A stretch of DNA of 64,000 nucleotides from Gossypium raimondii (GCF_025698545.1 NC_068565.1:1984001-2048000); one strand, 5' to 3'; counted from the stretch's first letter, positions 13,233 to 24,015 are shown. Program-made: numbers and translations. The notes: a model not told the origin generated them from the sequence alone.

Positions 13233-13568
13233 AAGATGATGGTGATGTGATCCGGTTCCTTCGTGTAGGATGAAGAGCTGAATGGTAAGGCTGAAGGAGG
13301 TCGAGACGAGGAAGAAGGAAGAGAATCCCCTTCTCTCAAGTGCCCAGACTTATATAATAGGTCATCCTTTGTCTCATCAATGCTTGTTTGGCATCTAATC
13401 ACTAACCTTTGATCGATCCGCACACCTATACGGTCCACCATGTGGCACTGCAAGACAAAGAGATTCTCCAAGTCATTCTCTTCCTTCTTCCTCGTCTCGA
13501 CGTCCTTCAGCCTCACCATTTGGCTCTCCACCCTACATCAGTGAACCGGACCACATCACCACCATCTT
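13233..13568. repeat. Long-armed palindrome (94-bp inverted arms)
   Basis: The left arm (13233-13326) and right arm (13475-13568) are reverse complements over 94 bp with only scattered mismatches. Shared words include GGTCGAGACGAGGAAGAAGG and GATGTG..CCGGTTC. A spacer of about 148 bp separates them. The arms are not AT-rich, unlike the flanks. The structure fits a Mutator-like MITE with long terminal inverted repeats or another hairpin-forming element. An open frame running through it on the minus strand is judged a by-product. No clear target duplication was found. Confidence 0.75.
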
Positions 13569-13582
13569 CTCCACTTTGTTGG

Positions 13583-13752
13583 GGGTAAAAGTACCATGGA
13601 GGCCATTGTATTATGAGTCAGATTACATTTTGCCCCCTCTATTGAAAAAAAGAGTAGAAATGGATGAAAATTTTAATTGAAAGAATCAGGATTAATTTGC
13701 TCAATTTTGAGTAAAGGGGCAAAATACAATCTAAGTCTACGGTACTTTTAGC
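13583..13752. mobile_element. MITE family B, short copy
   Basis: The ends are inverted: GGTAAAAGTACCATGG at the left and GGTACTTTTAGCC at the right. Inside are the family words CAGATTACATTTTGCCCC and GGGGCAAAATACAATCT. It begins about 15 bp after the palindrome at 13233-13568. Other copies lie at 16848-17450, 43068-43430, 59713-60038 and 62269-62586. Confidence 0.65.
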
Positions 13753-13976
13753 CTTTGTTCGGGTACTTAGAATCAACATAGCTTAATAAAGAAAATTTGA
13801 CTACAACAATAACAATAAGATCAAATCAACCAGAGAAGCAATCTAATTCCATAGTTAAGTAACGATTAACAAGAAAAATGTATGGTTATATAATCAAAAT
13901 GGATAACTCTTCAAAGAGGAAATATATGTACTAAGACTAGTTGAGGGTTCAAAAAACATACACAAAATTACACATT

Positions 13977-14846
13977 TCACTCCATCTCAAGTTCATGAAC
14001 AGGGCGCATCAATAAATTATCTGTAGATTCAAGCTGAGCCAACAATGGACCACTTGTGTCTTCACACCTCAAATTCTTAAAGCTTGACAAAATCCCAAAC
14101 CCAACAAAACTGATAATCATAATCAAAATCCCATGAACAGCAAACAAAAGATTCACCAAAGCCACACCTCTCATACTATCATCTTCAAGCTCACAATGGA
14201 CATCAGCATTAGGACTACGAGGCAAAACTTCCATTTTCTTACACCCTTTGAAAACAAAAGCATCAGTGTATAAACATAAACCAGTTTGTAATAACCAAGT
14301 CCCTTTAAAAACCAATCCAAAACACAACAAAAACTCAGCAAAAAAAGCAGTTCTTTTAACAGACAAAACCAAACAACAACCGGCACAAAGGAGGGTTAAT
14401 TGAGCAAGTAAGTTATAAACGATGGTACCAAGACCTGTTATACCAACACCGATGAAATAATACTCAACGAGAAAAGCTATACAAGCGTAAACAAAGATGA
14501 AACTTTCATTAAAAAGGAGATGATCAAGGGAATCATAAAGAACAAGGAAAATAATGAGTATCCAAAACAGAGAAAGGCTTGAAAATTGCTGGAAGAAGGA
14601 GAAACGATACGTGGAATGGCCTGAAAGTGATGAAAAAATGAAGATTTCGGCAAAAGAAGCAAGTGGAAGAGCAACGGCGAGGATGTAAAGATCTAAGTTT
14701 TTCCATTTGGGATTGGAGAAATACCATGGTTTTGATTTGAATAAAGATGGGTTTTTTAAGAAATGGGATGATGAACAAAGGAAACGTCGGATGCCAATTG
14801 GGGTAAAGAAGAGACTTGCTAACAAATGGGTTTCTAAAGAAGCCAT
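13977..14846 (-). CDS. DUF716 / TMEM45-family membrane protein, intronless
   Basis: This single-exon gene encodes 289 aa with about six to seven hydrophobic segments, at roughly residues 53-73, 93-112, 115-135, 137-160, 167-190 and 226-250. The middle part (SFIFVYACIAFLVEYY, GLGTIVYNLLAQL, FKGTWLLQTGLCLY) is characteristic of the plant DUF716 family, related to animal TMEM45. The N-terminus is basic with a phenylalanine-rich stretch, and the C-terminal tail is acidic and cytosol-like. The molecular function of the family is not established; some members are linked to virus or stress responses. The chosen ATG (14846) gives the usual family length, and no lesion was seen. The gene converges on CPS and diverges from PGR5. 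Confidence 0.85.
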   Translation of the reverse strand: MASLETHLLASLFFTPIGIRRFLCSSSHFLKNPSLFKSKPWYFSNPKWKNLDLYILAVALPLASFAEIFIFSSLSGHSTYRFSFFQQFSSLSLFWILIIFLVLYDSLDHLLFNESFIFVYACIAFLVEYYFIGVGITGLGTIVYNLLAQLTLLCAGCCLVLSVKRTAFFAEFLLCFGLVFKGTWLLQTGLCLYTDAFVFKGCKKMEVLPRSPNADVHCELEDDSMRGVALVNLLFAVHGILIMIISFVGFGILSSFKNLRCEDTSGPLLAQLESTDNLLMRPVHELEME

Positions 14847-15040
14847 CGTTCGATTTTGGAGTTGGGAATTGTTTTTTCTGCTTATTTTTTGATGAATCGA
14901 TGATGGTGGTGGGTTGCAATGGGAATGTTGTTCTTCGTGGTCGGATCAGTAGAGCTGACTTTTTCAATTTCATTTTTTATTTTTTGGGTATAATTGTGAT
15001 TCTAGTCCCTAATTAGATACCTGTAATTATAAATATGGAT

Positions 15041-15312
15041 ATGTCTTTGTACTTTTTAAAAATTTGGAGTTAAGTCCCTATATTTTATTTCTAGAAATTT
15101 AATCCATCTACTTTTTCAGATTTTAACATTCAGGTCCAACTATTAACCCTCTTAATTTTTGATTAAATTTAAGTTAAATACAATGCCATTTTTTAATTAC
15201 ATGGCTATTAAATAAGTTTTTATTTAAAATATCACACCAAGAAATTTAATTAAAATAAATGTATAAGGACTAAATTCCAAATTTTAAAAGTTCAAAGACT
15301 TATATTAACCTT
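15041..15312. mobile_element. MITE family A copy 1
   Basis: The left end has words such as AATTTGGAGTTAAGTCCC and the right end has the complement-like GGACTAAATTCCAAATT, an inverted layout. The interior has TTCAGGTCCAACTATTAACC and a CATGGCTATTAAAT word. The same ordered words occur at 19490-19774 (continuing at 23109-23170), 40750-41092, 48855-49015 and 53750-54033. Confidence 0.55.
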
Positions 15313-15344
15313 ATAAATAATACATGTGTGAATATAATTAGATT

Positions 15345-15660
15345 GGAAGGGTTAATATACTATTTCATACTTAAATTGACTTCAATGTTCACTTTGGTAC
15401 TTGATTTCTTTTCCATTCGATACTTGATTTTATTTTTTCCTAATTTAGTACATGAGTTTGGTTTTAACATTCAATTTGGTACCTAAGTTTTTTTTCTTTG
15501 TCTCAATTAAATACTTATTTTTTTTAGAGCTTCCGTGCGAAATATCCATTGAGCCACGTAATGTTATTTGTTTTAGGTACCAAATTGAACATAAAGTCAA
15601 ACTCATATACCAAATAATACATTAACTCAAAATGAATTCAATACAAAGCACAATCAAACT
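15345..15660. repeat. Inverted-end repeat, MITE-like, unclassified
   Basis: The words TTGGTACTTGATT and TTGGTACCTAAG near the left are answered by inverted ACCAAATTGAAC and ATACCAAATAAT words near 15580-15630. This suggests another small non-coding inverted-repeat element. Ends are uncertain. The rest of the gap to PGR5 is AT-rich, with nothing recognised. Confidence 0.35.
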
Positions 15661-16325
15661 AAAATCTAGAATATATTAGGCTCCAATGGTGGATTTAAAC
15701 CCAAAGTAGCTTTAAGCCAACCATGCTCGTTGAACTTATAATTTTTTTAGTACTATACAATTAGAAGGTTAGTACTCACGCGGGTAGAAACATATCCGCA
15801 CTACACATTATATCCAAAAAGAACTATCCGAAGAAAGACCTACCATTTAGTCCTCGAAAACTCTAACCCGGGTGAATTCTATAAGTTAACAACTCGTTGA
15901 CCGTATAATTATCATACATTACTCTCTTCTCAAATCAAGATTATTTGAGCAAGACTGAATAGATCAATCAAATTAGTTGAATCGAGAACTGATTGGGATA
16001 TTAATTTAGAGAAAGATATTAAATCGATTAACTAAAAATTCGATTGAACAAGACAATTAAATCAAAAATTTAATATTTTTATTTTTCATAAAATTTTTAA
16101 TAATTTATTTAATAGAATCAAACCTCAAAATTCAAGCCACACCAGAATATGTGGCTCCTAATGCTTTAACAAAAAAAGAATGGAAAACACCAAAGGTTCT
16201 GGAAATTTCACCAAAAAGATGTTCATATCCCCTCTTTCACATACAGAAAAACCCTGCTTCAAAAATCAAGCTTCATCTAATTCACAAACTACTTTGAATC
16301 GCCGCCACATTCACTGGTTGTTTCA

Positions 16326-17750
16326 ATGGTCGTTTCGATTTCGGCAACCGGGTTTAAATCAGGTTTAGGAACTCCCTTCTACGGAAGTTGGGGTTCTTCT
16401 TCTTCTTCAGATTCTGACTCGTTGGTTAACTCAGTTCCGAGCCAGGTTCGAGTTGGAAAACCTGTTAGATCAAAGCCTGTGATGAAGAATGTTAATGAAG
16501 GGAAAGGATTGTTTGCTCCGCTTGTGGTTCTTACTCGTCAAATCATTGGCAAGAAAAGGTTTAATCAGCTCAGAGGAAAAGCCATTGCCTTGCACTCTCA
16601 GGTTCGGTTTTTAATCATTTATGCTATGTTTATCGGGTTAAATAAGTGATTATACATCAGAATTTCAAGTTTATTTATTAAAGAAATTATAAATATATAA
16701 ACTATTAAATTGATAAAATTAAATTTTTATTATCATAAAAATATATAATTTAATTTCAATTTCCTTAAAAAAATTTTGCCTTCGCCTTCGATAAGTTCAA
16801 ACTGTGTTCATTGAAGCTCTAATTTAATAGCAAAGTTGATCCCTTGAAAGGTAAAAATATTAGGGATTAAGAGTCAGATTATATTTTGTCACTTCTATTA
16901 AAAGATAGATAAATTAATTTTTATATCTTAGATTAAAGTGCGAATTGGTACTCTTGCTAATAATTTTGTTTATTTCTACTGTTAAAAATTAATCTCTATA
17001 CATCAGTATGAGGTACATATGAAGTATTTGGTTATTTCGTCATCCACGTCAGTTTTTAACAATAGATATTGATGAATTTTTTAATAGATAGGCCTGGACT
17101 GAGGGTTATTTGGAGGTGCAGCTGCCTAGGGCCGAAGGTTGAAACATGTCTAAATTATTGTTTTTCAGTTATTAAGGGGTCTAAAAAAACTTTTTTTTTA
17201 ACTTTTAAAGGCCAAGAAGATTTTTTTATCAACTTTTAAGGGACTTAAAAAAAATTTTACCAACTTTTAAGGAATCTAAAATTCCATTTTATTGTTTTGC
17301 CTAAGGCTCCAAAAATGTCACGAACAGGCTTGTTAATAAAAATGATCAGTTTACTCTTTAATTTAACATATAGGTACTAATTTGCCTATTTTTTAAGTAA
17401 ATGTGACAAAATATAATTCGACTTTTAGTACAATAATTTTCATAATACTTTTACCAACCCTAATAACTTTGAATTTTTATTTTGAGTTTCACCATATATG
17501 AACTTTATTCAAATTTAAATTTAGATATATTTTGATTAGCCATTCATCTATTTGTGTATTATAATAATTAAATATGATGTGTTAATTAATTCTGATTGTA
17601 GCTGGTAATGGTTATATGAAATATTTGCTGAAATTTGAAATTCAGGTAATTACTGAATTTTGCAAATCAATTGGGGCTGATGCTAAGCAAAGGCAAGGGT
17701 TGATTAGTTTAGCCAAGAAGAATGGGGAAAGGCTTGGATTCCTTGCATGA
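16326..17750 (+). CDS. PGR5: PGR5, proton gradient regulation 5, chloroplast
   Basis: PGR5 works with PGRL1 in the thylakoid in antimycin-sensitive cyclic electron flow around photosystem I. This builds the proton gradient and protects photosystem I. Exons 16326-16601 and 17646-17750 join after the HSQ codons to give 126 aa. The N-terminal ~55 residues are serine-rich and poorly conserved, as expected of a transit peptide. The conserved body follows, with MKNVNEGKGLFAPLVVLTRQ, RFNQLRGKAIALHSQ, TEFCKSIGADAKQRQGL and the C-terminus KKNGERLGFLA. Length and sequence match the known family closely. The single intron (1044 bp) holds a family B MITE with another insertion inside it. No coding lesion was seen. 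Confidence 0.95.
16848..17450. mobile_element. MITE family B in PGR5 intron, interrupted
   Basis: The left part (GTAAAAATATTAGGGATTAA, then CAGATTATATTTTGTCAC) and right part (GACAAAATATAATTCGAC, then AATACTTTTACC) are the two inverted halves of a family B element. They are separated by an unrelated block at about 17088-17335. The element is non-coding and entirely inside the PGR5 intron. Confidence 0.55.
17088..17335. mobile_element. Nested insertion inside the PGR5-intron MITE
   Basis: This block runs from AGGCCTGGACTGAGG to CACGAACAGGCTTG. Its outer words AGGCCTG and CAGGCTT are short inverted ends. The interior has a CTGCCTAGGGCC word and repeated AACTTTTAAGG words. It breaks the family B element in two and so is the younger insertion. 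The class is unknown and the ends are approximate. Confidence 0.4.
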
Positions 17751-17961
17751 TAATAATAACTTATGAATCAAGTTCCGTGCTATTGTCGGATATAGGTAAA
17801 CGTTAGAGATGGATGTGTTGGATTTTTTAAACTTCTTTTATATATTTAAAATATGCTATTTTTATAGATATAATACGAAGAATTTAACACTACGTTCGGT
17901 TCGTTCTAATAGAATAGAGATGCAATGAAATAGAGTTGTAATATAATAGAGCTGTAATCAA

Positions 17962-18241
17962 TCTCAATCCCAGTGTGGCTGATCATCCTCTCGGACTAGC
18001 TACTGATCATCGCCTTGGTAAGTTATTTCCTCACCAACTAGCTAATCAGACGCGAGCCCCTCCTCAGGCGGATTCCTCCTTTTGCTCCTCACCTCACGGG
18101 TATTAGCACCGTTTCAATTTGTTGTTCCCCTCCCAAGGCGAGTTCTTATCGTTACTCACCCGTCATACTGGAAACACCACTTCCCGTCCGGCTTGCATGT
18201 GTTAAGCATGCCGCCAGTGTTCATCCTGAGCCAGGATCGAA
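17962..18241 (-). pseudogene. Nuclear copy of plastid 16S rRNA 5' region (NUPT)
   Basis: Read on the minus strand, the segment is the start of plastid-type 16S rRNA. It begins with GATCCTGGCTCAGGATGAAC, then has GGCGGCATGCTTAACACATG, GGGAAGTGGTGTTTCCAG, GCAAAAGGAGGAATCCGCC, and finally the GATGATCAGCCACACTGGG region. Several substitutions and small indels are visible against the plastid sequence as I remember it, for example in the GGGTGAGTAAC stretch. Only the first ~280-300 nt are present, so it is a non-functional transfer fragment, not an rRNA gene. A route through mitochondrial DNA of plastid origin is possible. Confidence 0.9.
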
Positions 18242-19489
18242 TTGTAATAATATTCTTGTGTTTGGTTGAATGAAATGATATTGTAATAGCATCTTTAAAA
18301 AAATCAAAATGACTAGAGTACCTTAGCAAAATTTCTTTAGGGAGATGATATTGTTATTGTTATTAAATTTTTGATATTAAAAATAATTTAATAAATAAAT
18401 AATAAATAATAAAATCATATTTTAATATTATTAAATCTAAATTAATAAAAATAATATATAATTTAATAGTATTTTAATATAATTATTTTAATATTAAATT
18501 ATATTAAAATATTTCAAATATTTTATTTTATATTTTCTAAATACAAGTTTTAAAGGACTAATCAATTTTTTTGTTATTCAATGTTACATGAAATAGTTAT
18601 TTTTGCTTATATCAAAGAATAACTATTACATGAAGACAAGTAATAAGAACTTAATTGTCATTCTATTAAATTAATATTACGTTTAACCAAACAAAGGAAT
18701 GGTTTACCATTCAATGAATAAAAGAAGGATAAATATCTTACGCTCTAAGTCATGTAGTGCACCTTGTAAAACCTTCACTTTAACTATTCTATTTGATTTT
18801 CATGCCATATATACGCGTGAAATTAAAATATATAATTATAATTGTTAATGTAGGAGGATGTGTATTTAAGTATGTTGAAACGTATTATTCTTCTATGTAT
18901 ATTGTGTTAACAAAAATAAATATGATCGAATCTATAATCGAGTTATTAAAAAATGTATATAATTGTAATTTTATTTCTTAAACATGGCAAGGGATAAATA
19001 TATATAATTTTAAAATAGCATATTTCAATTAACTATTTATTTTTTTAAATTTAAAATTTTAAAATAATTTTGGAAATCAATGTAAATCAAGATTTTATTT
19101 TAACAAAGGTTGATTAAACACTACAAGTGTTGGTTGACTTATTTTATATATTTTTTTACATGGACAAAGGGGAATGGGGCAAGCAATGGACTCCTTAAAA
19201 ATATGGTAGATTTATTATTTATGAAATTATATATTTGTATAATAGTAAATTTATATTTTAGTGTTCTTAAAGTAATTTTCTGACTTCGTTTCTACTCATA
19301 GATTACATCGTGAGTTTAAGTCATGGAAATTACTTGTAGTGTGCGTGTGATAATAATTTACTGTAGCATCGTCTCCAACTTAAAATTTCAAACATCCGAA
19401 AATCTCAACTTCAGTTTAAATTTAACTCAACTTCATTTGGTTAAACTCTAACAAAAAGAAGTTGAAATATGTTATAATTTTTTGTATTT
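18242..19489. other. AT-rich intergenic DNA with degenerate repeats
   Basis: The segment holds a GTTTGGTTGAATG word at ~18258 and an inverted ACCAAACAAAGG near 18692, possibly the ends of a non-autonomous element around the plastid insert. A weak SINE-like piece lies at about 18835-18935 (GTAGGAGGATGTG then TGTTGAAACG). No gene is seen. Confidence 0.35.
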
Positions 19490-19774
19490 TTTGAAAATTT
19501 AGAATATAGTTCCTATATTTTTTTATTTTTAGGAATTTAATCCATCTACTTTTTAGATTTCAAAATTCAGGTACAGCAGTTAACGCTATTAAATTTTTTA
19601 TTAAATTTGTTGGTGTGAAATTTTAAAATATGAAAAAAAAACCTCATTTGGTAGCCATGTAGTTAAAAATGGCATTGTAATTAACATGGATTTAACATAA
19701 AAAAAAAGAAACATTAACAATTAAACATGAATTTTGAAATATGAAAAGTTAAGGGACTAGTTCATTGGAATAAA

Positions 19775-22700
19775 TGTAACACCCCTAACCCATATCCGTC
19801 GCCGGAACAGGGTTTAGGAGCATTACAAGGGTTTACCGATCAGACTCAAATATTTCATATTACTTCACATTCATATAAGAAATTAGTCATAAATTTATCA
19901 TATAATCCCTTATATGAGCCATTGAGGCCCAAAACATACATTAGAAACAAGTTGGGACTAAATCGAAAACTCAGAGAATTTTTCACAAAATTTCAAAATA
20001 TTTCAAGGTGCAGGGGACACACGCCTGTGTGGTCAGGCCGTGTGGCTCACATGGCCAAGTGACACACCCGTGTTTTAGGCCTTGTGGTATTTGAAGTAGG
20101 GCACACGGCCATATCCCCCAGCCCATGTAACTCTCTGACTTGCAATACATTTAAGTGTAGGGGTCACACGGCCAAGCCACATGCCCGTGTACTAGGTCGT
20201 GTGATCAATTTTGAGCATTCAGTTTTATAATTTTAAGATGCAGAGGACACACGTTCAGAACTCACGCCCATGTGCTAGTCCGTGTGTCACACACGGCTGA
20301 GACAAACGCCCGTGTCTCTGCTCGTGTGGACAAAATAAGGTCATTTCCAAGCCTTATTCTTCACCCAATTTCACCTTCCACCTATATAAACATTTAAACA
20401 CATTCAAGAGCCAATTCAAGACATTTAAACTTAGCCAAATTCAAGTCTTATGCTTGACATATTAATACCTATAATCAAATGTCCAACTTACCAAGATAGC
20501 CTAATACTTATAAACATGTTTTACCAAATACACTATCATAAACTAATATCCAATATACTTATATGATTTTCCTCATTCAACCCTTTAAACATACTCATCA
20601 AGCATATTAAGACTATTTACATATCAAAACATATCATTTAATAGCCATTCCAATGGCTAATTTCAACCAACATTAAATTGCTATCAATGGTAACATTTAA
20701 CCTATACATGTTATTGTTACCAAAATTAGTTTACTATTTATATATATACTGAAAAGTCCGAGGGTAGTGTGATGTAGTTCCGACTAGCTTCCAACCTTTA
20801 TGAGCTTCCGAGTACTATAAAACAGAGGAAATAAGACAAAGTAAGCACTTAATGCTTAGTAAGTTCGTATAACGGGAAATTAACTTACCATTCATTTACT
20901 TATATAATAAACATGCATAATACATCCAAAGCAATTTGGCAATTAGCCTAACACATATAACCTCAACAAACATGTTAGTCATGTATTTCACGTGAATAAC
21001 AAAAACAAGGATGAGCTCATCAGGTATCGAGTTTCCAATAACAAAAATAAGGATGAGCTCATCAAGTATCGAGTTTCCAAATATTTCATGCATATACAGA
21101 TAATAGTTTCATTTTGATTTCACATGTTATCATGTCAAAATTTCACCCATTAATTCATTTGAATTCTCGATGGATACTTGGGTAGTACACCTGAAGTGTA
21201 CAATACGATAAATCCGTCAATTCATATACGAGAGTGCTTTTATGAGCACTTAAACAGAAAGCTCTCTCTCAAGCACTATAATGGGAAGCTCATTGAGCCT
21301 TGTAACGGGAAGTTTATCCGAGCAATATAACACGAAGCTTATCCGGGCAATATAATGGGAAGCTCATTGAGCCTTGTAACGGGAAGCTTATCCGAGCAAT
21401 ATAACACGAAGCTTATCCGGGCAATATAATGGAAAGCTCACAAAGAGTCTATAACGGGTAGCTCCAAAGAGCAATTAACGGGTAGCTCCAAAGAGCAATT
21501 AACGGGAAGCACCGGATAACCATATAACGTGAAGTTCAAGCGAGCACTAACGAGAAGCTCACAAAGAGCATTTAATCGAGAAGCTCACGAAGAGCCATAT
21601 AACGAGACGCTTATAAGAGCTGCGGTGTGCCCACAACACATGTAGGGTCACAACCGATCGGGATGCTTCAAAGAGCATTTAACGGGAAGCTCGCAAGAAC
21701 ACTATAATGGGAAGCTTGAGAGGGCTTGTAATGGGACACTCTTTTGAGCTACGGTACGTCCACAACATATGCAGGAACACTACCATTTTGGGAAATAGAA
21801 CCCTGTATCCATCGAATCTCATTATCCAAACAAGACTTATTTATTTATCAGAGATTTTCAGTTACAAGATCAATTACATACACATATATGACATTTACAC
21901 AATTTACATATTCAACACTCAATATAAGCTTATAAATATACACAATTAAGTTACACGAACTTACCTCAACAATTGTTCGTGACTTGTAAACTACTAATCC
22001 GATACTTTTTCATTTCCATTATCTAACTCCGTTTTTGATCTATCTGGATCTATACGAGTAAATTTAACATCAATTTAATACAATTTACATTCAATTCAAT
22101 CCGAGTCACATCTTAGGCAAAATTCAGTTTTCCCCTGTACTTTTAATTAATGACGATTTTGTCCCTAGGCTCTGAAAATGAAATTCATACAATTTAATCC
22201 TTGTCCCAAGCCTAGATATTTTCATATATATATATCAATAGCAGCCCGTAAATTCCATGAAATTTTAGAATTTTTTTCATGAATTCAACAACTTTTCAAT
22301 TTAATCCCTAAATCATGATTTCATCCAAAATCCTTTAATAACATACCTTTAAATATCCATCAACATCTCAATTTCGTCATCTAATAACTAAAATAATATA
22401 AAATTATCAATGGTATCTTCCAAAACTTTCAAAAAAAATAAAAACTAATGAAATGGTTAGTTGGACCTAATTGTAAAAGTCCCAAAACATAAAAATTTCA
22501 AGGAAAGAGCAAGAATTAAACTTACATTAAGCAAATATTGAAAAACAGCTTAAACCCTCTTCAATGGCTGTTTTAGAACTGAAAAATGATGATTAAAATG
22601 TCTAGAATTTCAATTTCCATTTTATTTCACTTAAATTTGGTAAAATTTACAATTTTGCCCTTATTTCACATCAATTTCTTGATTTTTCTATGCTTATGCT

Positions 22701-23108
22701 GCCTCAGTCATCCCATGTGGGTCCAATTTCCCTTTTAGTCCTCCTTTATTTACTATTTAGGCTATTTAATCACTATTTTTTAATTAGCAAGTTTTACAGA
22801 TTTTTCAATTTAGTCCTTTTTAATTAATTAACTACCAAAACGTTAAAATTTTCTAACAAAACTTTAATAATACCTTGATGACACTCCGTAAATATTTATA
22901 AAAATATTTATGGCTCAGTTTATAGGACCGAGATCTCGATACTTCTTTTCTAAATCACTTAACCTAATAAAGCCTTATAAAACACAAATTACTAATTCAA
23001 AAATCTTTTAAAAACCACATTTGGCTCGTAAATATTAAATAATAAAAATTTACGAGCTTATTTTCCGGATTTGGTGGTTCCGACATCATTGAAAATTGGG
23101 TTGTTACA
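19775..23108. mobile_element. Solo LTR of an LTR retrotransposon, 3334 bp
   Basis: The sequence begins TGTAACACCCC and ends GGGTTGTTACA, the TG...CA ends of an LTR with short inverted repeats. It is flanked by ATAAA on both sides (19770-19774 and 23109-23113), a 5-bp target duplication. There is one LTR only, with no internal coding region, primer site or second LTR, so it is a solo LTR left by recombination. Parts: a GC-richer segment with recurring CACACGGCC/GGCCGTGTG words (about 20020-20330), a 37-bp near-duplication near 20995-21078 and a tandem array at about 21241-21740. The great LTR length fits a large plant Ty3/Gypsy-type element, but the lineage is not proven. It looks whole as an LTR; age cannot be read from LTR divergence because the partner is gone. 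Confidence 0.8.
21241..21740. repeat. Tandem array of ~25-bp units within the LTR
   Basis: Units built on (A)ACGGGAAGCTC..AGAGCA recur about every 20-30 bp, roughly 18-20 times. Variants include ATAATGGGAAGCTCATTGAG, AACACGAAGCTTATCCGGGC and AACGGGTAGCTCCAAAGAGC. Some pairs of units repeat as higher-order blocks (21340-21430). Most units pair an AGCTC/GAGC core and could fold locally. Confidence 0.8.
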
Positions 23109-23202
23109 ATAAAAGTCTGGGGACTAAATTCCAAATTTTCAAGGATTACAAGGACTTATGGCACATTTTAACCTAAAAAAATATCATGGTGATGAGGTAT
23201 AG

Positions 23203-23803
23203 GAGAAACTACGCTCAATGTCATTGAACTTTTAGTAACTTTACATTTTAGTCTCTAAACTTCAAAAAGTTACAAAATGGTCACTAAACTATTCGAAAAT
23301 TTTCATTTAAGTCACTAGGTTGTTACAAAATGGTCACTAAACTTCAAAAAGTTACAAAATGGTCATTAAAAAAATCGTTGTTGTATGACCTTCTTTATTC
23401 GCACTACATACACCCATCAAAAGTTCTCGTTTCCCTTCTCTTTTATAGTTTAGTTTTTTTTCCATGAACAACTTTGAACATCATGAATTTGAGAACCAAA
23501 ATCTGAACGACTTTTTTGTTTATCGCCAACACTGATCGTCAAATCGACTTGGATAAAATGTATGTAGTCGTAAATGGGTATTGATCCACCGTACTGATCA
23601 TTGAATCGCCATTTGGAGTTTGTTAACCCGACTTAAAAAGGAAAACATAAAAGCCCAATGACTTAAATAAAAACTTCCGAATATTTCAACCTTAAATGAA
23701 AACTTTTGAATAGTTTAATGACTATTTTATAACTTTTTAAAATTCAGTGACCAAAATCTAAACTTACTAATAGTTTAGTGAACTTTGGTGTAACTTACCT
23801 TAA
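23203..23803. mobile_element. MITE-like element family C
   Basis: The left end carries TCATTGAACTTTTAGTAAC and TTACAAAATGGTCACTAAAC. The right end carries the inverted partners TAGTTTAGTGAACTTTGGTG and TAACTTAC. The core (about 23370-23640) is unrelated to the ends. It is non-coding. A shorter relative is at about 30015-30200 near the 3' side of PRP19. Confidence 0.5.
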
Positions 23804-24015
23804 AAAATCTCATGGTAATAAGGTAAAAAAGAAGAAGATTAAATCACAAATTTGATAATATTACAGGTACTAAAAAAAATAAAAATTGATTTGTCTATTT
23901 CTTTCTCACTATTTTCTAGCTGCTGGTTGGCTGGCTGCTGGTAGCGGCCTCCTTTTTGGCTCCGAATTTCAGACCCTAAAACGAAGCTCGAAACCGTGAA
24001 TTCCTCTTTTTCACA

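Larger units (their letters stand above)
19490..23170. mobile_element. MITE family A copy 2, split by a solo LTR
   Basis: The left half (19490-19774) has the family words TTTAGGAATTTAATCCATC, TTCAGGTAC and GGTAGCCATGTAGTTAAAAA. The right half (23109-23170) continues with GGGGACTAAATTCCAAATTT. The halves join exactly at the ATAAA target duplication of the LTR, so the MITE was there first. Confidence 0.65.

Noticed and set aside
13184-13531. 115-codon open frame on the minus strand
   Set aside because: It runs through the palindrome arms and spacer, has biased composition caused by the inverted repeat, and matches no family I know.
13233-13568. MicroRNA precursor
   Set aside because: The arms of 94 bp with a 148-bp loop are much more uniform than a typical miRNA hairpin. 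A transposon with long inverted ends is simpler; small RNA data would be needed.
17962-18241. 16S rRNA gene or bacterial contamination
   Set aside because: Only the first ~280-300 nt are present, with substitutions and indels, embedded in plant AT-rich DNA next to PGR5. It fits a plastid-to-nucleus transfer.
18082-18273. 63-codon open frame on the plus strand
   Set aside because: It is antisense to the plastid 16S rRNA fragment and so not a protein gene.
21241-21740. CRISPR-like array of short repeats
   Set aside because: The units are directly adjacent and variable, without unique spacers, and lie inside a plant LTR.
20896-21949. Open frames at 20896-21093 and 21707-21949
   Set aside because: They come from tandem or duplicated repeat units inside the solo LTR.
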